Source: an uncultured Methanobrevibacter sp. (lineage in GTDB: Archaea; Methanobacteriota; Methanobacteria; Methanobacteriales; Methanobacteriaceae). Taken from it: 58,088 bases of DNA. Positions within the stretch are counted from its first letter, which is position 1. Each line of letters starts with the position of its first letter. Under the pieces are notes generated by a model. That model saw only the letters and a list, made by a program, of their open reading frames with translations. It was not told the origin of the DNA and searched no databases. Shown piece by piece: positions 7,088 through 15,976 of the stretch. The translations under genes were made by a program, and so were the position numbers. The DNA lies in assembly GCF_902801725.1 (NCBI RefSeq), contig NZ_CADCJB010000017.1, forward strand, positions 1 through 58,088. Reading direction: 5' to 3'.

Positions 7088-8976
7088 AAAAAAAGCTGAA
7101 ACAGATTTTAATTCCCTTTATATTAATGATAATTTTTAATTTAGGTGTTTATTATCTGACAAATGGAGAAAATTTAGGGGGAGGGCTAAGCCCACATGTT
7201 GGCGTACTATTTGTTTCCGGATTACTATTCGGACCATATGGAGCTATCGGATCTGCTTGTGCCAACCTCATATGTGATATCATAAGAGGATACAATGCAA
7301 CAATGTTTATACCCTCTTTTATCATTAGTTTTGCAATATCCTATCTGGCATATAAATTATGGTACAGCAACCATAACAAGAGGACCAAAGTTACAAGACC
7401 AAAAATAAACAATACAACCAATATCCTCATATTTATAGAGCTCATTCTAATTTGTGGAGTATTATACGGAGTGATGCATGGACAATTGGCTTATCTAGCA
7501 TATCCTGACACCATTCCAATAAAGAATCTCATCGAATTCAGATACTTCCTAAACTTTATTAACTCAGCATTCGTCTTTGGAATAATTGGAATATGGCTTT
7601 CCAATAAACGTGATTTGACACTCATTCCAAAAACATCCAGCAAAAAAGTCAATGAAAAAGCATATCTGGCTTTGGAAATCTTATTGCTCATATCAGTAGC
7701 TGCAACAATAGTAATCAACTACAGCATCGATTTAAATAGAAACATCATAATTGCTGAACTTATAGTGACTACATTACTTTTATGTGCATATCTGACAAAG
7801 CCAAATACAATTAACGTATCTGATGATAATTCCAGGTCTATCCCTGAAGATATAATGAACATATTCCATTTAGCAATACTATTCATCATAATTATCGGAA
7901 TTATAATATCCTATGACAGAATAATGATTTCAGCCATTAACAAACTCATCCCATTAAACATAAATGGAATCATGATTTCAATGATGCTGTTAATTGACCT
8001 GTTACTGATAATCTTCTTCATTCCATCATTTACTGTTTTAAAATATATTGAAATAAAGGTTATAAATCCAATATTGTCCTTTTCAAAAATTGAAGATTTC
8101 ATCGAAGAAAATGAAAAAATAGACTCTGAAAAACTAGTGAAAATATATTCAAGATATGCGCCTGAAGAAACAGAAATAGGAACACTTGCCCGTTCATATA
8201 CTGACCTAATTAAATTTAACAACAACTATATAGACAATATTCAAGACATCCAAGGCGAAAAAAAGAGAATTGAAGCGGAACTTCATATTGCAACAAAAAT
8301 TCAAGCATCAAACCTCCCAACTGACGTACTTACAAATGACGATTACACTGTTGACGGATATTCAGAACCTGCAAAAGAAGTTGGAGGAGACTTTTTTGAT
8401 TATTATCCTTTGGATAAAGACCATTTGGTCATTACAATTGGTGATGCATCAGGAAAAGGTGTTCCTGCAGCATTACTTGCAATGAATACACAAGTTATGA
8501 TAAAGCAGTTGCTTAAAATTGAATTAGATCCCTCAAAAGTCATATATTCCATAAATAACCAATTATGTGAAAATAATTCTGAAGCAATGTTTATAACATT
8601 GTGGCTTGGAATTTACAATAAATCCACCGGAAAACTAACTTTTACAAATGCAGGACATAATCCTCCATTAATAAAAGAAAATGGAAAGTTCAAATATTTA
8701 AATTCAGATCAGGGAATAGTTCTGGGAATAATGGAAAATTTTGCCTTTAGCAAAAATGAAATAACTTTAAAAGATGAAATAGTGCTATACACTGATGGAA
8801 TAACTGATGCAAACAATGCCAACAATGAAATGTACGGTGAAGATAGGCTTTTAAACTTCTTTAATTCATTTAAACAGGATGAACCTATTGAACCATTATT
8901 AAAAGACATCAATAAGTTTACCAAAGAACAAGAACAATATGATGACATGACATTATTATATCTTAAGACAAAATAA
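7084..8976 (+). CDS. membrane-anchored SpoIIE/RsbU-type PP2C phosphatase
   Basis: The 630-residue protein has about nine hydrophobic segments within residues 1-320. The first part, with GGLSPHVGVLFVSGLLFG and a following GAIGSACANLICDIIRG, resembles S-component-like membrane domains. Residues about 320-405 form a HAMP-like and coiled linker ending in EAELHIATKIQASNLP, typical of RsbU-type proteins. The C-terminal PP2C domain (about 415-628) has all metal sites: VGGDFFD (433-439), GDASGKGVPAALLA (453-466), YTDGITDANN (569-578) and YDDMTLL (619-625). It should dephosphorylate a Ser/Thr-phosphorylated partner, probably a STAS-type protein, in response to a membrane signal. Coupled to the RsbW-like kinase, it gives the two opposing enzymes of a partner-switching module. 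Confidence 0.88.
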   Translation: MKKKLKQILIPFILMIIFNLGVYYLTNGENLGGGLSPHVGVLFVSGLLFGPYGAIGSACANLICDIIRGYNATMFIPSFIISFAISYLAYKLWYSNHNKRTKVTRPKINNTTNILIFIELILICGVLYGVMHGQLAYLAYPDTIPIKNLIEFRYFLNFINSAFVFGIIGIWLSNKRDLTLIPKTSSKKVNEKAYLALEILLLISVAATIVINYSIDLNRNIIIAELIVTTLLLCAYLTKPNTINVSDDNSRSIPEDIMNIFHLAILFIIIIGIIISYDRIMISAINKLIPLNINGIMISMMLLIDLLLIIFFIPSFTVLKYIEIKVINPILSFSKIEDFIEENEKIDSEKLVKIYSRYAPEETEIGTLARSYTDLIKFNNNYIDNIQDIQGEKKRIEAELHIATKIQASNLPTDVLTNDDYTVDGYSEPAKEVGGDFFDYYPLDKDHLVITIGDASGKGVPAALLAMNTQVMIKQLLKIELDPSKVIYSINNQLCENNSEAMFITLWLGIYNKSTGKLTFTNAGHNPPLIKENGKFKYLNSDQGIVLGIMENFAFSKNEITLKDEIVLYTDGITDANNANNEMYGEDRLLNFFNSFKQDEPIEPLLKDINKFTKEQEQYDDMTLLYLKTK

Positions 8977-9060
8977 TTAATCCACTATTGAAAATGCAAT
9001 AGAATTTTAATGTCAAAAATAGAAAAAAAAAATAAAAAAGTCAAAATAACTTTTTTAATG

Positions 9061-9927
9061 TTAGTAATGACTTTGTGGAGTCATTCCTAAATGGTGGTCT
9101 TCACTCTTTTTACCAGGTATTCCGTATGCATCTGCCCTGCATTGGGTACAAGCCCTGAATACAGGTATGATCTCTTCAACCTGTTCTCTGACGCTTTCCA
9201 TCATGGAACAGTCCGGACGAGAATAATGTTTCATTTTAGCTAAAGGAATTAAAGGTAAAACATTCATTAAAGAAGCACCTCTTTTTTTAACTTCCTTGGC
9301 TATTTCAACAATATGATCATCATTCAATCCTGGAATCAAAACGGAATTAACTTTGACAACCATACCATTGGCGGCTGCCTTTTCAACACCATCCAATTGG
9401 TTTTTAATTAAAATTTCAACAGCCTCATACCCTTTGTATATCTTTCCTTCATAGTTAATGAAAGAATAAATATCTACAGCAATATCAGGGTCTATTGCAT
9501 TTATTGTAACAGTAACAGAATTTACTCCAATTTCTGCAAGCTTATCTGCATATTTTGGTAGCAAAAGCCCATTAGTACTCATACATTTGATTAGGTCAGG
9601 TTGCTCTTTTGCCAATTTTTCAAAGAATTCGAAAGTTTCCTCATTAGCAAGGGAATCTCCCGGACCTGCAACCCCAACAACAGAAATTGGACCATCTGCA
9701 GTAACTTCATTAACATGATTAATCGCCGCATCAGGATTCATGACACAGCTGGTGACACCAGGCCTGTCTTCTTCATTGTTTATATCCCTTGTACAGAAGT
9801 TACAGAATATATTGCATTTTGGTGCTACCGGTACATGTGCCCTACCTACTTTATCATGCATTTTTTCATTAAAACATGGATGCGCTTTAGTTATATGTGC
9901 AAATCTTGAACCTTTGTGTTCAGCCAT
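9061..9927 (-). CDS. nifB: NifB-type radical SAM enzyme (short archaeal form)
   Basis: NifB fuses two [4Fe-4S] units and inserts carbide from SAM to make the [8Fe-9S-C] cluster (NifB-co, L-cluster). The 288-residue protein has the conserved HPCFNEKMHDK (Cys17, His23), the radical SAM motif CNIFCNFC (Cys37, 41, 44), RPGVTSC, VAGPGDSLANEETF and the C-terminal ACTQCRADAYG pair of cysteines. It lacks the NafY/NifX domain of bacterial NifB. Upstream on the same strand is the mmp3-6-5-15-17 set. No nifH, nifD or nifK gene is in the window. It has a clear ribosome-binding site (GAGGAG) and its own TATA box, so it can be transcribed separately from the mmp genes. Confidence 0.9.
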   Translation of the reverse strand: MAEHKGSRFAHITKAHPCFNEKMHDKVGRAHVPVAPKCNIFCNFCTRDINNEEDRPGVTSCVMNPDAAINHVNEVTADGPISVVGVAGPGDSLANEETFEFFEKLAKEQPDLIKCMSTNGLLLPKYADKLAEIGVNSVTVTINAIDPDIAVDIYSFINYEGKIYKGYEAVEILIKNQLDGVEKAAANGMVVKVNSVLIPGLNDDHIVEIAKEVKKRGASLMNVLPLIPLAKMKHYSRPDCSMMESVREQVEEIIPVFRACTQCRADAYGIPGKKSEDHHLGMTPQSHY

Positions 9928-9978
9928 ACTATCACTTCTCCTCTATATAACAACTGTTAATTTGTATTGATACGAACA

Positions 9979-9987
9979 AATATATAA
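9979..9987 (-). promoter_or_regulatory. TATA box of nifB
   Basis: On the minus strand TTTATATAT lies about 50-60 bases before the nifB start codon, in the 66-base gap after mmp17. Transcription would start near 9955, giving a leader of about 25 bases that contains the GAGGAG ribosome-binding site. It suggests nifB has an internal promoter at the end of the mmp unit. Confidence 0.5.
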
Positions 9988-9993
9988 ACTTTT

Positions 9994-10554
9994 CTATATG
10001 CCTTCATTTAATTCAGCGATATACTCATTAGCTTTTTCAATCCATGCATCCTTGATTAGTTCATCAGTAGCCACAACACACACGATATCTTCAGTAGACA
10101 TATCCTTGATTATCTTAAATCCTTCAGGCAATATTCTAAATACTGCATCGTAAATGCGTCTTTGCAAGTTGGAATGTGGGTCATCAACCACCACGGTTTC
10201 CAAATCCATATGGTCACCGGATATTTCCAGCTGATATCTGTTCGGCTGATAGATTTCATCCCTTGAAAATGATCTCCATAGCATTTTCAGGATATTAGGA
10301 AGATAATTCTCATTATCAATTAAAATTCTAGTAATGTCATTTTCCTTATCATAAGTTAAATTAGCTACATCCTTAAATAAAACAACACTAGATGTTTTTT
10401 TCATTTTAATAGCTAAGACAAATACCGGGTCATCAGGATTGACATAAGCTTTCAAATCATCTACAGAAGACCCAAGAACCAAATCCTGAAATATCTGCTT
10501 GATGATGATTTCATAAACTTCAGCACCTCTTTCATCATAGCATTCAACTAACAT
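9994..10554 (-). CDS. mmp17: methanogenesis marker protein 17
   Basis: The 186-residue protein (MLVECYDERGAEVYEIIIKQ at the N-terminus) fits methanogenesis marker 17, a soluble protein restricted to methanogens and their relatives. Mmp17 was found with McrC, Mmp7, Mmp3 and the A2 ATPase in the purified MCR activation complex of Methanococcus maripaludis. There is no enzymatic motif I can point to, so the call rests on overall similarity and on position directly after mmp15 in the conserved mmp3-6-5-15-17 order. A GAAGGG sequence precedes the ATG; the gap from mmp15 is 16 bases. Confidence 0.82.
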   Translation of the reverse strand: MLVECYDERGAEVYEIIIKQIFQDLVLGSSVDDLKAYVNPDDPVFVLAIKMKKTSSVVLFKDVANLTYDKENDITRILIDNENYLPNILKMLWRSFSRDEIYQPNRYQLEISGDHMDLETVVVDDPHSNLQRRIYDAVFRILPEGFKIIKDMSTEDIVCVVATDELIKDAWIEKANEYIAELNEGI

Positions 10555-10570
10555 TAAATCAACCCTTCAT

Positions 10571-11812
10571 CTATTTATCATCTTGTCTGTGTCCCATTCC
10601 AGATACTAAAAGAGCTGCTCCTACAGCACCGATATGTTGAGAATATTCAGGTACAATAACTTCGATTCCGCCTAAAGTTTCACTTACAGCTTCAACAAGA
10701 CCTGAAATCAAACTTGTACCTCCTACCTGAATCAGCGGTTCACGGATATCAATCTCTTGAAGCTGCTGTTCGTAAACCTGTTCTGATACGGAGTGACATG
10801 CAGCAGCTGCAACATCCGCTTTGGAACCCCCTGCAGCAAGTGTGGTAACAAGGTCCTGAATACCGAATACAATACAGTAAGAGTTCAGCATCGCTTTTCT
10901 CCAGTCACCCTGAACCGCCAAAGGACCTAATTCAGTGATGTCCACATCCAATCTGCGAGAAGTCATGTCCAGGAACCTTCCGGATGCACCTGCACAGATA
11001 CCTCCCATGGTAAAGTTATCCGGAATACCGTTGTTAACTGTAATAACCTTGTTGTCCATACCACCTATATCAAGTACAGTAGCTTCTCCTTTTTGACAAT
11101 CTGCCAGGTATACTGCACCTTTAGCATTCACGGACAATTCCTCCTGAATGAGTTCTGCTTTGAACTCCTGACCCATGGTAAACCTACCATAACCAGTAGT
11201 TCCAATACCGTCAAGGTCATCCCAATCGTAATCTGTCTGTGAAAATGCTTCTGCAGCTGCAGTTTTTGCAGATTCAATAATGTCTTTAGTGGAAGTCCAA
11301 CCGGTTCCAATAACCTGGTTGTTTTCCATAAGTACTGCTTTTGTAGTGGTTGAACCTGAGTCGAGCCCAAGGGTAAGACCTTCTTGCTTTTCACGAGCAA
11401 GAATACTTCTACGAGTTACTGTAGTAGCCAATGCTTCCATACGAATGAACAGTTCATCCGCCTTTGTCCTTTCAGTAAATGAATAAGTAACTACGGGAAT
11501 ACGAGTATTGTTTTGAATAAATCTCCTCACTTCATTTCTAACCAATGCCGCTTCCGCACATCTGAAACAAGTAGCAATGAATACTGCATCAGGTTTGGAT
11601 CTGCCTTCAACAATAGCCATAGCCCTTGCAATCATTAATTTTAAACTTGAACTTTGAGCTGAAAATCCAAATTTTTCATAAGATTCATCAATATAATCCA
11701 AATCAATTTCAGGAAGAACAATTTCAGCACCGAACTTGTTTGCTGCTTTTTCAATCTCTTTTTGAATTCCACTATATTCTGTTCCACATGAAACTAAAGC
11801 AATTTTAACCAT
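10571..11812 (-). CDS. mmp15: methanogenesis marker protein 15 (ASKHA/HgdC-like ATPase)
   Basis: The 413-residue protein has an N-terminal domain ([19 protein letters not shown] and an [12 protein letters not shown] cysteine pair near residue 88) and a C-terminal BadF/BadG/HgdC-type ATPase domain with [24 protein letters not shown] and the cluster-ligand motif [13 protein letters not shown]. Relatives are ATP-driven electron injectors that activate 2-hydroxyacyl-CoA dehydratases. Mmp15 belongs to the gene set tied to reductive activation of MCR, so ATP-coupled low-potential electron transfer is a fair inference. The ATG at 11812 follows GGGGAGGAATAATAAT; an upstream in-frame start at 11842 lies inside mmp5 and is not supported. 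It overlaps nothing essential and sits 4 bases after mmp5. Confidence 0.87.
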   Translation of the reverse strand: MVKIALVSCGTEYSGIQKEIEKAANKFGAEIVLPEIDLDYIDESYEKFGFSAQSSSLKLMIARAMAIVEGRSKPDAVFIATCFRCAEAALVRNEVRRFIQNNTRIPVVTYSFTERTKADELFIRMEALATTVTRRSILAREKQEGLTLGLDSGSTTTKAVLMENNQVIGTGWTSTKDIIESAKTAAAEAFSQTDYDWDDLDGIGTTGYGRFTMGQEFKAELIQEELSVNAKGAVYLADCQKGEATVLDIGGMDNKVITVNNGIPDNFTMGGICAGASGRFLDMTSRRLDVDITELGPLAVQGDWRKAMLNSYCIVFGIQDLVTTLAAGGSKADVAAAACHSVSEQVYEQQLQEIDIREPLIQVGGTSLISGLVEAVSETLGGIEVIVPEYSQHIGAVGAALLVSGMGHRQDDK

Positions 11813-11816
11813 ATTA

Positions 11817-12272
11817 TTATTCCTCCCCAACAGTTTCTTCAAGTGAATCTACAAATTCATTTATCTTATTCACCATAACATATGTTTCATCCTGATTAGT
11901 TGGATAATCCAATTCCAAAACAGGAATGCCCTTATTTCTGAGTAAAAATATTGACAGTTCATTAGTTCTTGCACAACCAATACATCCAAAACCATAAGGA
12001 GCCCCATCAACCACAATAGCCGCTTCCGCTTCGTCTATAATTGGCCCGATAATTGCCATTCTTCCACGAACACCGGAAGGAACTTCAATAGCGGCGTATT
12101 TAAGTCCTTTAATTGGATCCTCTTCGGTAATATTCATTGGTGGAGAATCAATTTCAGGGTCTTTAATTTTTTGTCTGATTTGTTTTTGTAAAACTAAAGG
12201 AGTATGACCTTTTCTTTCAAGTAAATCTGCTAAGATTAATGAGTTTGGAGGATAAACAGCGATTTTAACCAT
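11817..12272 (-). CDS. mmp5: methanogenesis marker protein 5
   Basis: A 151-residue methanogen-specific protein starting [19 protein letters not shown]. It contains a glycine-rich [18 protein letters not shown] segment and a cysteine pair in [15 protein letters not shown] near residue 90, which could bind metal or be redox-active. Its position between mmp6 and mmp15 matches the conserved cluster. The ATG follows AGGTGA with normal spacing, 8 bases after mmp6. Its precise role is not known; co-occurrence links it to MCR maturation or activation. Confidence 0.85.
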   Translation of the reverse strand: MVKIAVYPPNSLILADLLERKGHTPLVLQKQIRQKIKDPEIDSPPMNITEEDPIKGLKYAAIEVPSGVRGRMAIIGPIIDEAEAAIVVDGAPYGFGCIGCARTNELSIFLLRNKGIPVLELDYPTNQDETYVMVNKINEFVDSLEETVGEE

Positions 12273-12280
12273 AATTTCAC

Positions 12281-12751
12281 CTATTCTTCTTTATCTAAAC
12301 ACTCATTCATGAGTTTTTTAAATTCATCAACATCAATTGGTTTTTTCTTTTCTACTTCGACTTCTTTAGGATTTTCCAAAGCTTCAGAAACAAAACCAAG
12401 TATTCTGTACTCTTTTTCCATTTGGTGGAAACCTTCCCTAGGCCCGAATCTGTGACCTCTGCATCTTCTTGGGTCTCCAGGAGCGAATCCTCTTTCCTTA
12501 GTGAAAATATGTGCAGGGTCAAGTTTCCTTATTTCCTCAATAGCTTTGTAAACATCTGCACTTTTACCACTAATCATAGATCCATAACAAGTGTTCTTAA
12601 TTGTAAGAGGCAATCCAAGCATATGAAACTCGCTTACAATTTCCTGTTCGCTCACATGAGCTCCTGGCCCAATAAATATCATCCGAGTAATTACATCAGG
12701 ATCCCAATCTTCTTTACCTAAATCAGGACTCATGGTTAGATTCTGTGACAT
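12281..12751 (-). CDS. mmp6: methanogenesis marker protein 6
   Basis: A 156-residue protein with [20 protein letters not shown] in its N-terminal half and the basic, strongly conserved block [18 protein letters not shown] near residues 92-109, which is the recognisable mark of marker 6. The C-terminus is charged. The ATG at 12751 lies inside the 3' end of mmp3 (29-base overlap) with GAAGGAG upstream, so translation is probably coupled. An internal ATG at 12733 lacks a ribosome-binding site. Function is unknown beyond association with the MCR activation gene set. Confidence 0.86.
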   Translation of the reverse strand: MSQNLTMSPDLGKEDWDPDVITRMIFIGPGAHVSEQEIVSEFHMLGLPLTIKNTCYGSMISGKSADVYKAIEEIRKLDPAHIFTKERGFAPGDPRRCRGHRFGPREGFHQMEKEYRILGFVSEALENPKEVEVEKKKPIDVDEFKKLMNECLDKEE

Positions 12752-14270
12752 ACACTACAACTCCTTCTTTTAATTTTTCAAGCTTATCATAATCTGAAAC
12801 AATGTCTCCAATAATATTGGTTGCCTCAAAACTTTCAGCGGTTGGACCAAATTCAAAATTATCCTCAAATCTGATACCAATCAAACCGGCACTTTTTGAA
12901 GCCATGTTAGTAATACCAATTTGACCTCTGATTACCTTATCCACCGGGTTGTTTTCAGGTATTAAACCTTTAGCGGATTTCTTATTTCCTTCAAACATAA
13001 CAATGTGCATACCCGGCACTGCAAAATGAACCTTGATTTGACCAACAGGATTTTCTAAAAGGCCTGAGAGCAATTTGAAGTACCTTACTGATCTCGGTGC
13101 ATTTTCCACGAATTTGATTAGACATAAATCATCTTTATTTACTGCTTTGGTTACAACCCTTCCTTCTTTTAATATGTCAATTGTATGTTTTGGGATTTGT
13201 TCGACAATGATTGCATCATCATCGATTAATCCATCAATCATGTGCTCAACACCAGCTGCAGACAATATTTCCGTAGCTTCCTTTTGAGTCTTGTTCAATA
13301 GCATTAACCTTTTCTGTTCGGATTTAACAGTAATGAAATCATTCTGTTTGGCAATGTCAATAATTTCCATACCTTTTACAATTTTACCCACAGTAGTATG
13401 ATTTGGAGTCAGCACTCTATTTTCACGATAAATGAAAAGCTTTCCAATACCGACACCATTATTCCTGACAGTAATGGTTCCTCTTGTCCTTTGAGTAGTG
13501 TTTTCAGGAGGTTTTTCCAATCCTGCCAAATCATAAAAACCTATAAATGATTCACTATCATATGAAACTTTGATTCTGCCGTCCTTAATAAGTGAAAACA
13601 AATGTTCAACGCAAATCGGTGAAGATTCATCAATGTCAAAGGAAATGTAGGTATACAATTCATTTCCTTCTTCAAGAACTGTGCTCAAATCTGAAAAGGA
13701 AGAACTATCTGTTGTAGTGCTTCTCTCGATAATCGGTTCGATGCCCTTCACTGAATCATCATCAGTCAAAATGTCCAAAGTTTTTTTACCACCGATAACT
13801 CTAGCAAAAATACCCTTATTATATGGAGGCACACTGTAGACATTTGTTGTGTTTTCCTTGAGCATCACCAAGTGAGTGGACTCATTACTAAAACTAGACA
13901 AACTTAAAACAACATCCCCCTCATAATATTTGAACTCATCGGAAGTAGGTTCCAAATCAGTGACAATAGGTCCGATAGCCACTTCATGCGGAGTGGACCA
14001 TCTGATGGACAAGTCAACAAAATCATCATATTGACTTTTCCAAACATCAACCAAAGGCTTTGCTTCATCGGATTCATCCAATTGAATGATTATAGAACCC
14101 TTATTTGTTTTAATTTTATACTTGCTTATATTCTTTTCAAGTTCCTTTTTACCTTTAATCAAACAAACAATACTACCAGGAGTATATGGGGCATTTGTTT
14201 CATCAATTACGTCCTGAATTGTAGAAGCATCTGCCACGTCTATTTCTTCTCCATTAATTTTAATTAACAT
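12723..14270 (-). CDS. mmp3: methanogenesis marker protein 3
   Basis: The 515-residue protein begins with a ubiquitin-like/MoaD-like segment (MLIKINGEEIDVADASTIQ) and contains cyclophilin-like beta-domain sequence (for example RTRGTITVRNNGVGIGKLFI near 275-295 and TVGKIVKGMEIIDIAKQNDF). This combination is found in methanogenesis marker 3. Mmp3 is one of the proteins that co-purified with McrC, Mmp7, Mmp17 and the A2 ATPase in the MCR activation complex. It is the first gene of this minus-strand unit; its ATG sits 126 bases from the divergent nuclease gene. TATA-like sequence (about 14297-14305) precedes it. Confidence 0.87.
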   Translation of the reverse strand: MLIKINGEEIDVADASTIQDVIDETNAPYTPGSIVCLIKGKKELEKNISKYKIKTNKGSIIIQLDESDEAKPLVDVWKSQYDDFVDLSIRWSTPHEVAIGPIVTDLEPTSDEFKYYEGDVVLSLSSFSNESTHLVMLKENTTNVYSVPPYNKGIFARVIGGKKTLDILTDDDSVKGIEPIIERSTTTDSSSFSDLSTVLEEGNELYTYISFDIDESSPICVEHLFSLIKDGRIKVSYDSESFIGFYDLAGLEKPPENTTQRTRGTITVRNNGVGIGKLFIYRENRVLTPNHTTVGKIVKGMEIIDIAKQNDFITVKSEQKRLMLLNKTQKEATEILSAAGVEHMIDGLIDDDAIIVEQIPKHTIDILKEGRVVTKAVNKDDLCLIKFVENAPRSVRYFKLLSGLLENPVGQIKVHFAVPGMHIVMFEGNKKSAKGLIPENNPVDKVIRGQIGITNMASKSAGLIGIRFEDNFEFGPTAESFEATNIIGDIVSDYDKLEKLKEGVVVYVTESNHES

Positions 14271-14396
14271 ACAATCTCCTAATAAGAATTTTTAATATTA
14301 TATATTTATTAAGTTATTATATATTAAAATTATTTATTTGATTTTCAAAAATTATATTAACACAAAATTATAACAATTAAACAATGGAGGGAAAAA

Positions 14397-15143
14397 ATGA
14401 AATTTCAAAAAAAGCATCTTTTTTCTTTACTGATTATTCTAATCATAGCTATTTCAGCGATTTCAATCGCCAGCGCATATACCGGAACAGGATTTTCACA
14501 CAACATTCCGAGTTCAAAATACTCAGACATGTCAGATTCAGATATTCTAAGCAAATATAGTGATACAGATTGTCATGTTGAAGAAAAAGCTGTATGTACC
14601 AACGTAGTCGATGGAGACACAATTTATCTGGACAATGGTAAAAAAATCCGTTTCGTTGGAGTAAATACTCCTGAAAGAGGTGTCGAAGGTTACATTACCT
14701 CCAAAAATTTTGTTCAGAAACTGTGTCTGAACAAGGAAGTCGGTATTGACATTGACAATTCCAAAAACAATGATCGCTACGGAAGAACCCTTGCTGTCGT
14801 TATTGTTGACGGCAAGAATGTGAATGAAATGCTTCTAAAGGAAGGTCTTGCAGAAATCATGTATATGCCTCCAAGCGAGTTCTATCCATATGACTGGGCA
14901 AACGGAGATACTCATGTAGCAAGCTCCCACAGCTCATCGTCCTCCACCCACACCGCAACGGACGATACTTCAACCAGCACTTCTGATTCTGCAAGTTACG
15001 TAGGTAATGCAAATAGCGGAAAATTCCATGAAGCAAGCTGCAAAAGCGTTAGCAAAATGTCTGAAGGCAATAAAGTTTTCTTCAATACAAGGGATGAAGC
15101 CATAAATCAAGGATATGTGCCATGTCAAATATGCAATCCCTAA
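14397..15143 (+). CDS. secreted thermonuclease (SNase domain plus Ada-like C-terminal domain)
   Basis: The 248-residue protein starts with a signal peptide or anchor (about 8-27) ending in ISIASA. The staphylococcal-nuclease-like domain covers about 65-155: VDGDT (71-75), IRFVGVNTPERG (84-95) and RYGRTLA. Arg85, Thr91 and Glu93 match catalytic positions, but the residue equal to the calcium ligand Asp40 is Asn90. A Ser/Thr-rich linker (about 178-205) leads to a C-terminal domain with YVGNANSGKFHEASCKSV and ending PCQICNP, the Ada-like metal-binding module often attached to such nucleases. It probably degrades external DNA or RNA at the cell surface. GGAGG precedes the ATG. It is divergent from mmp3 and convergent with the DUF4013 gene 9 bases away. 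Confidence 0.87.
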   Translation: MKFQKKHLFSLLIILIIAISAISIASAYTGTGFSHNIPSSKYSDMSDSDILSKYSDTDCHVEEKAVCTNVVDGDTIYLDNGKKIRFVGVNTPERGVEGYITSKNFVQKLCLNKEVGIDIDNSKNNDRYGRTLAVVIVDGKNVNEMLLKEGLAEIMYMPPSEFYPYDWANGDTHVASSHSSSSSTHTATDDTSTSTSDSASYVGNANSGKFHEASCKSVSKMSEGNKVFFNTRDEAINQGYVPCQICNP

Positions 15144-15152
15144 TTTAATCTT

Positions 15153-15965
15153 TTAATTGAGATACTTCAATCTCTTAATTTCTTTTTCGAACTCATCCAA
15201 ATCATATTCACCATCATCTACATCAACATAATCATTAGAGATGCTTGAATACAGAAGACCTAAAGAATAACTGTCAATTATCAGAATAATAGGCAATGCG
15301 AAACAGAGATATAATATGAATCCTACATATGGAATGAACAGAATAAATATGCAGACAAATGAAAGTATGCCTAACAAAACCCCCATAAGAATAAACCATC
15401 CAATCACCCTGCCAATACCAATATCACTGATATCCTTCAGCACCTTATGAATCTTTAAAGCTTCAACTAAGCTGTTATGAGCTGCAAATCTGGCTTTTGC
15501 CAAAACTGACAACAATGAAAATAGCAGATAGATTATATAACTTATAATGAAAATTGTTCCAAAAGATGATAATGCATAACTAATCTGAAAATCAAGGCCT
15601 GAACCACTAATTCCAATGCCGAGCGCAAATATCATGACCAAAAATATGATTATTGGAACAAGCATATATAAAATTCTCAATACCAATAATTTGAGTGTAT
15701 CAACAATATTCCTGCCAATCCTTAAAGATGGAATTTCTTCTGATTGAACTGACCCTTTCCTGATGATTGATATTCCGAATCCCGGAAAAATCAACATGAA
15801 TGCTAAAATTGCAATCAGTCCTAAAATCTGAACAATATCCGAATTAAAAATCAATCCAATCGGTAAAATCAAAAGCAATGCAAATAGAATACAAACCATG
15901 ACCAATCTTTTAAAATCGTAGAAAGGGTATTTGAATGAATTTGAAATAATCTGACCTAAATCCAT
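15153..15965 (-). CDS. DUF4013 multi-pass membrane protein
   Basis: The 270-residue protein has about six hydrophobic helices, beginning with a conserved amphipathic DLGQIISNSFKYPF segment and ending in a charged tail. The first helices (VCILFALLLILPIGLIF and ILGLIAILAFMLIFPGFG) and the GWFILMGVLLGILSF region match the DUF4013 family common in Methanobacteriales. Function is unknown. The ATG at 15965 is preferred because GGTGAT lies just before it; a GTG at 15977 overlaps the stop of mmp2. It is the last gene of the nob1-DUF2117-mmp2 unit. Confidence 0.75.
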   Translation of the reverse strand: MDLGQIISNSFKYPFYDFKRLVMVCILFALLLILPIGLIFNSDIVQILGLIAILAFMLIFPGFGISIIRKGSVQSEEIPSLRIGRNIVDTLKLLVLRILYMLVPIIIFLVMIFALGIGISGSGLDFQISYALSSFGTIFIISYIIYLLFSLLSVLAKARFAAHNSLVEALKIHKVLKDISDIGIGRVIGWFILMGVLLGILSFVCIFILFIPYVGFILYLCFALPIILIIDSYSLGLLYSSISNDYVDVDDGEYDLDEFEKEIKRLKYLN

Positions 15966-15976
15966 GTATATCACCA

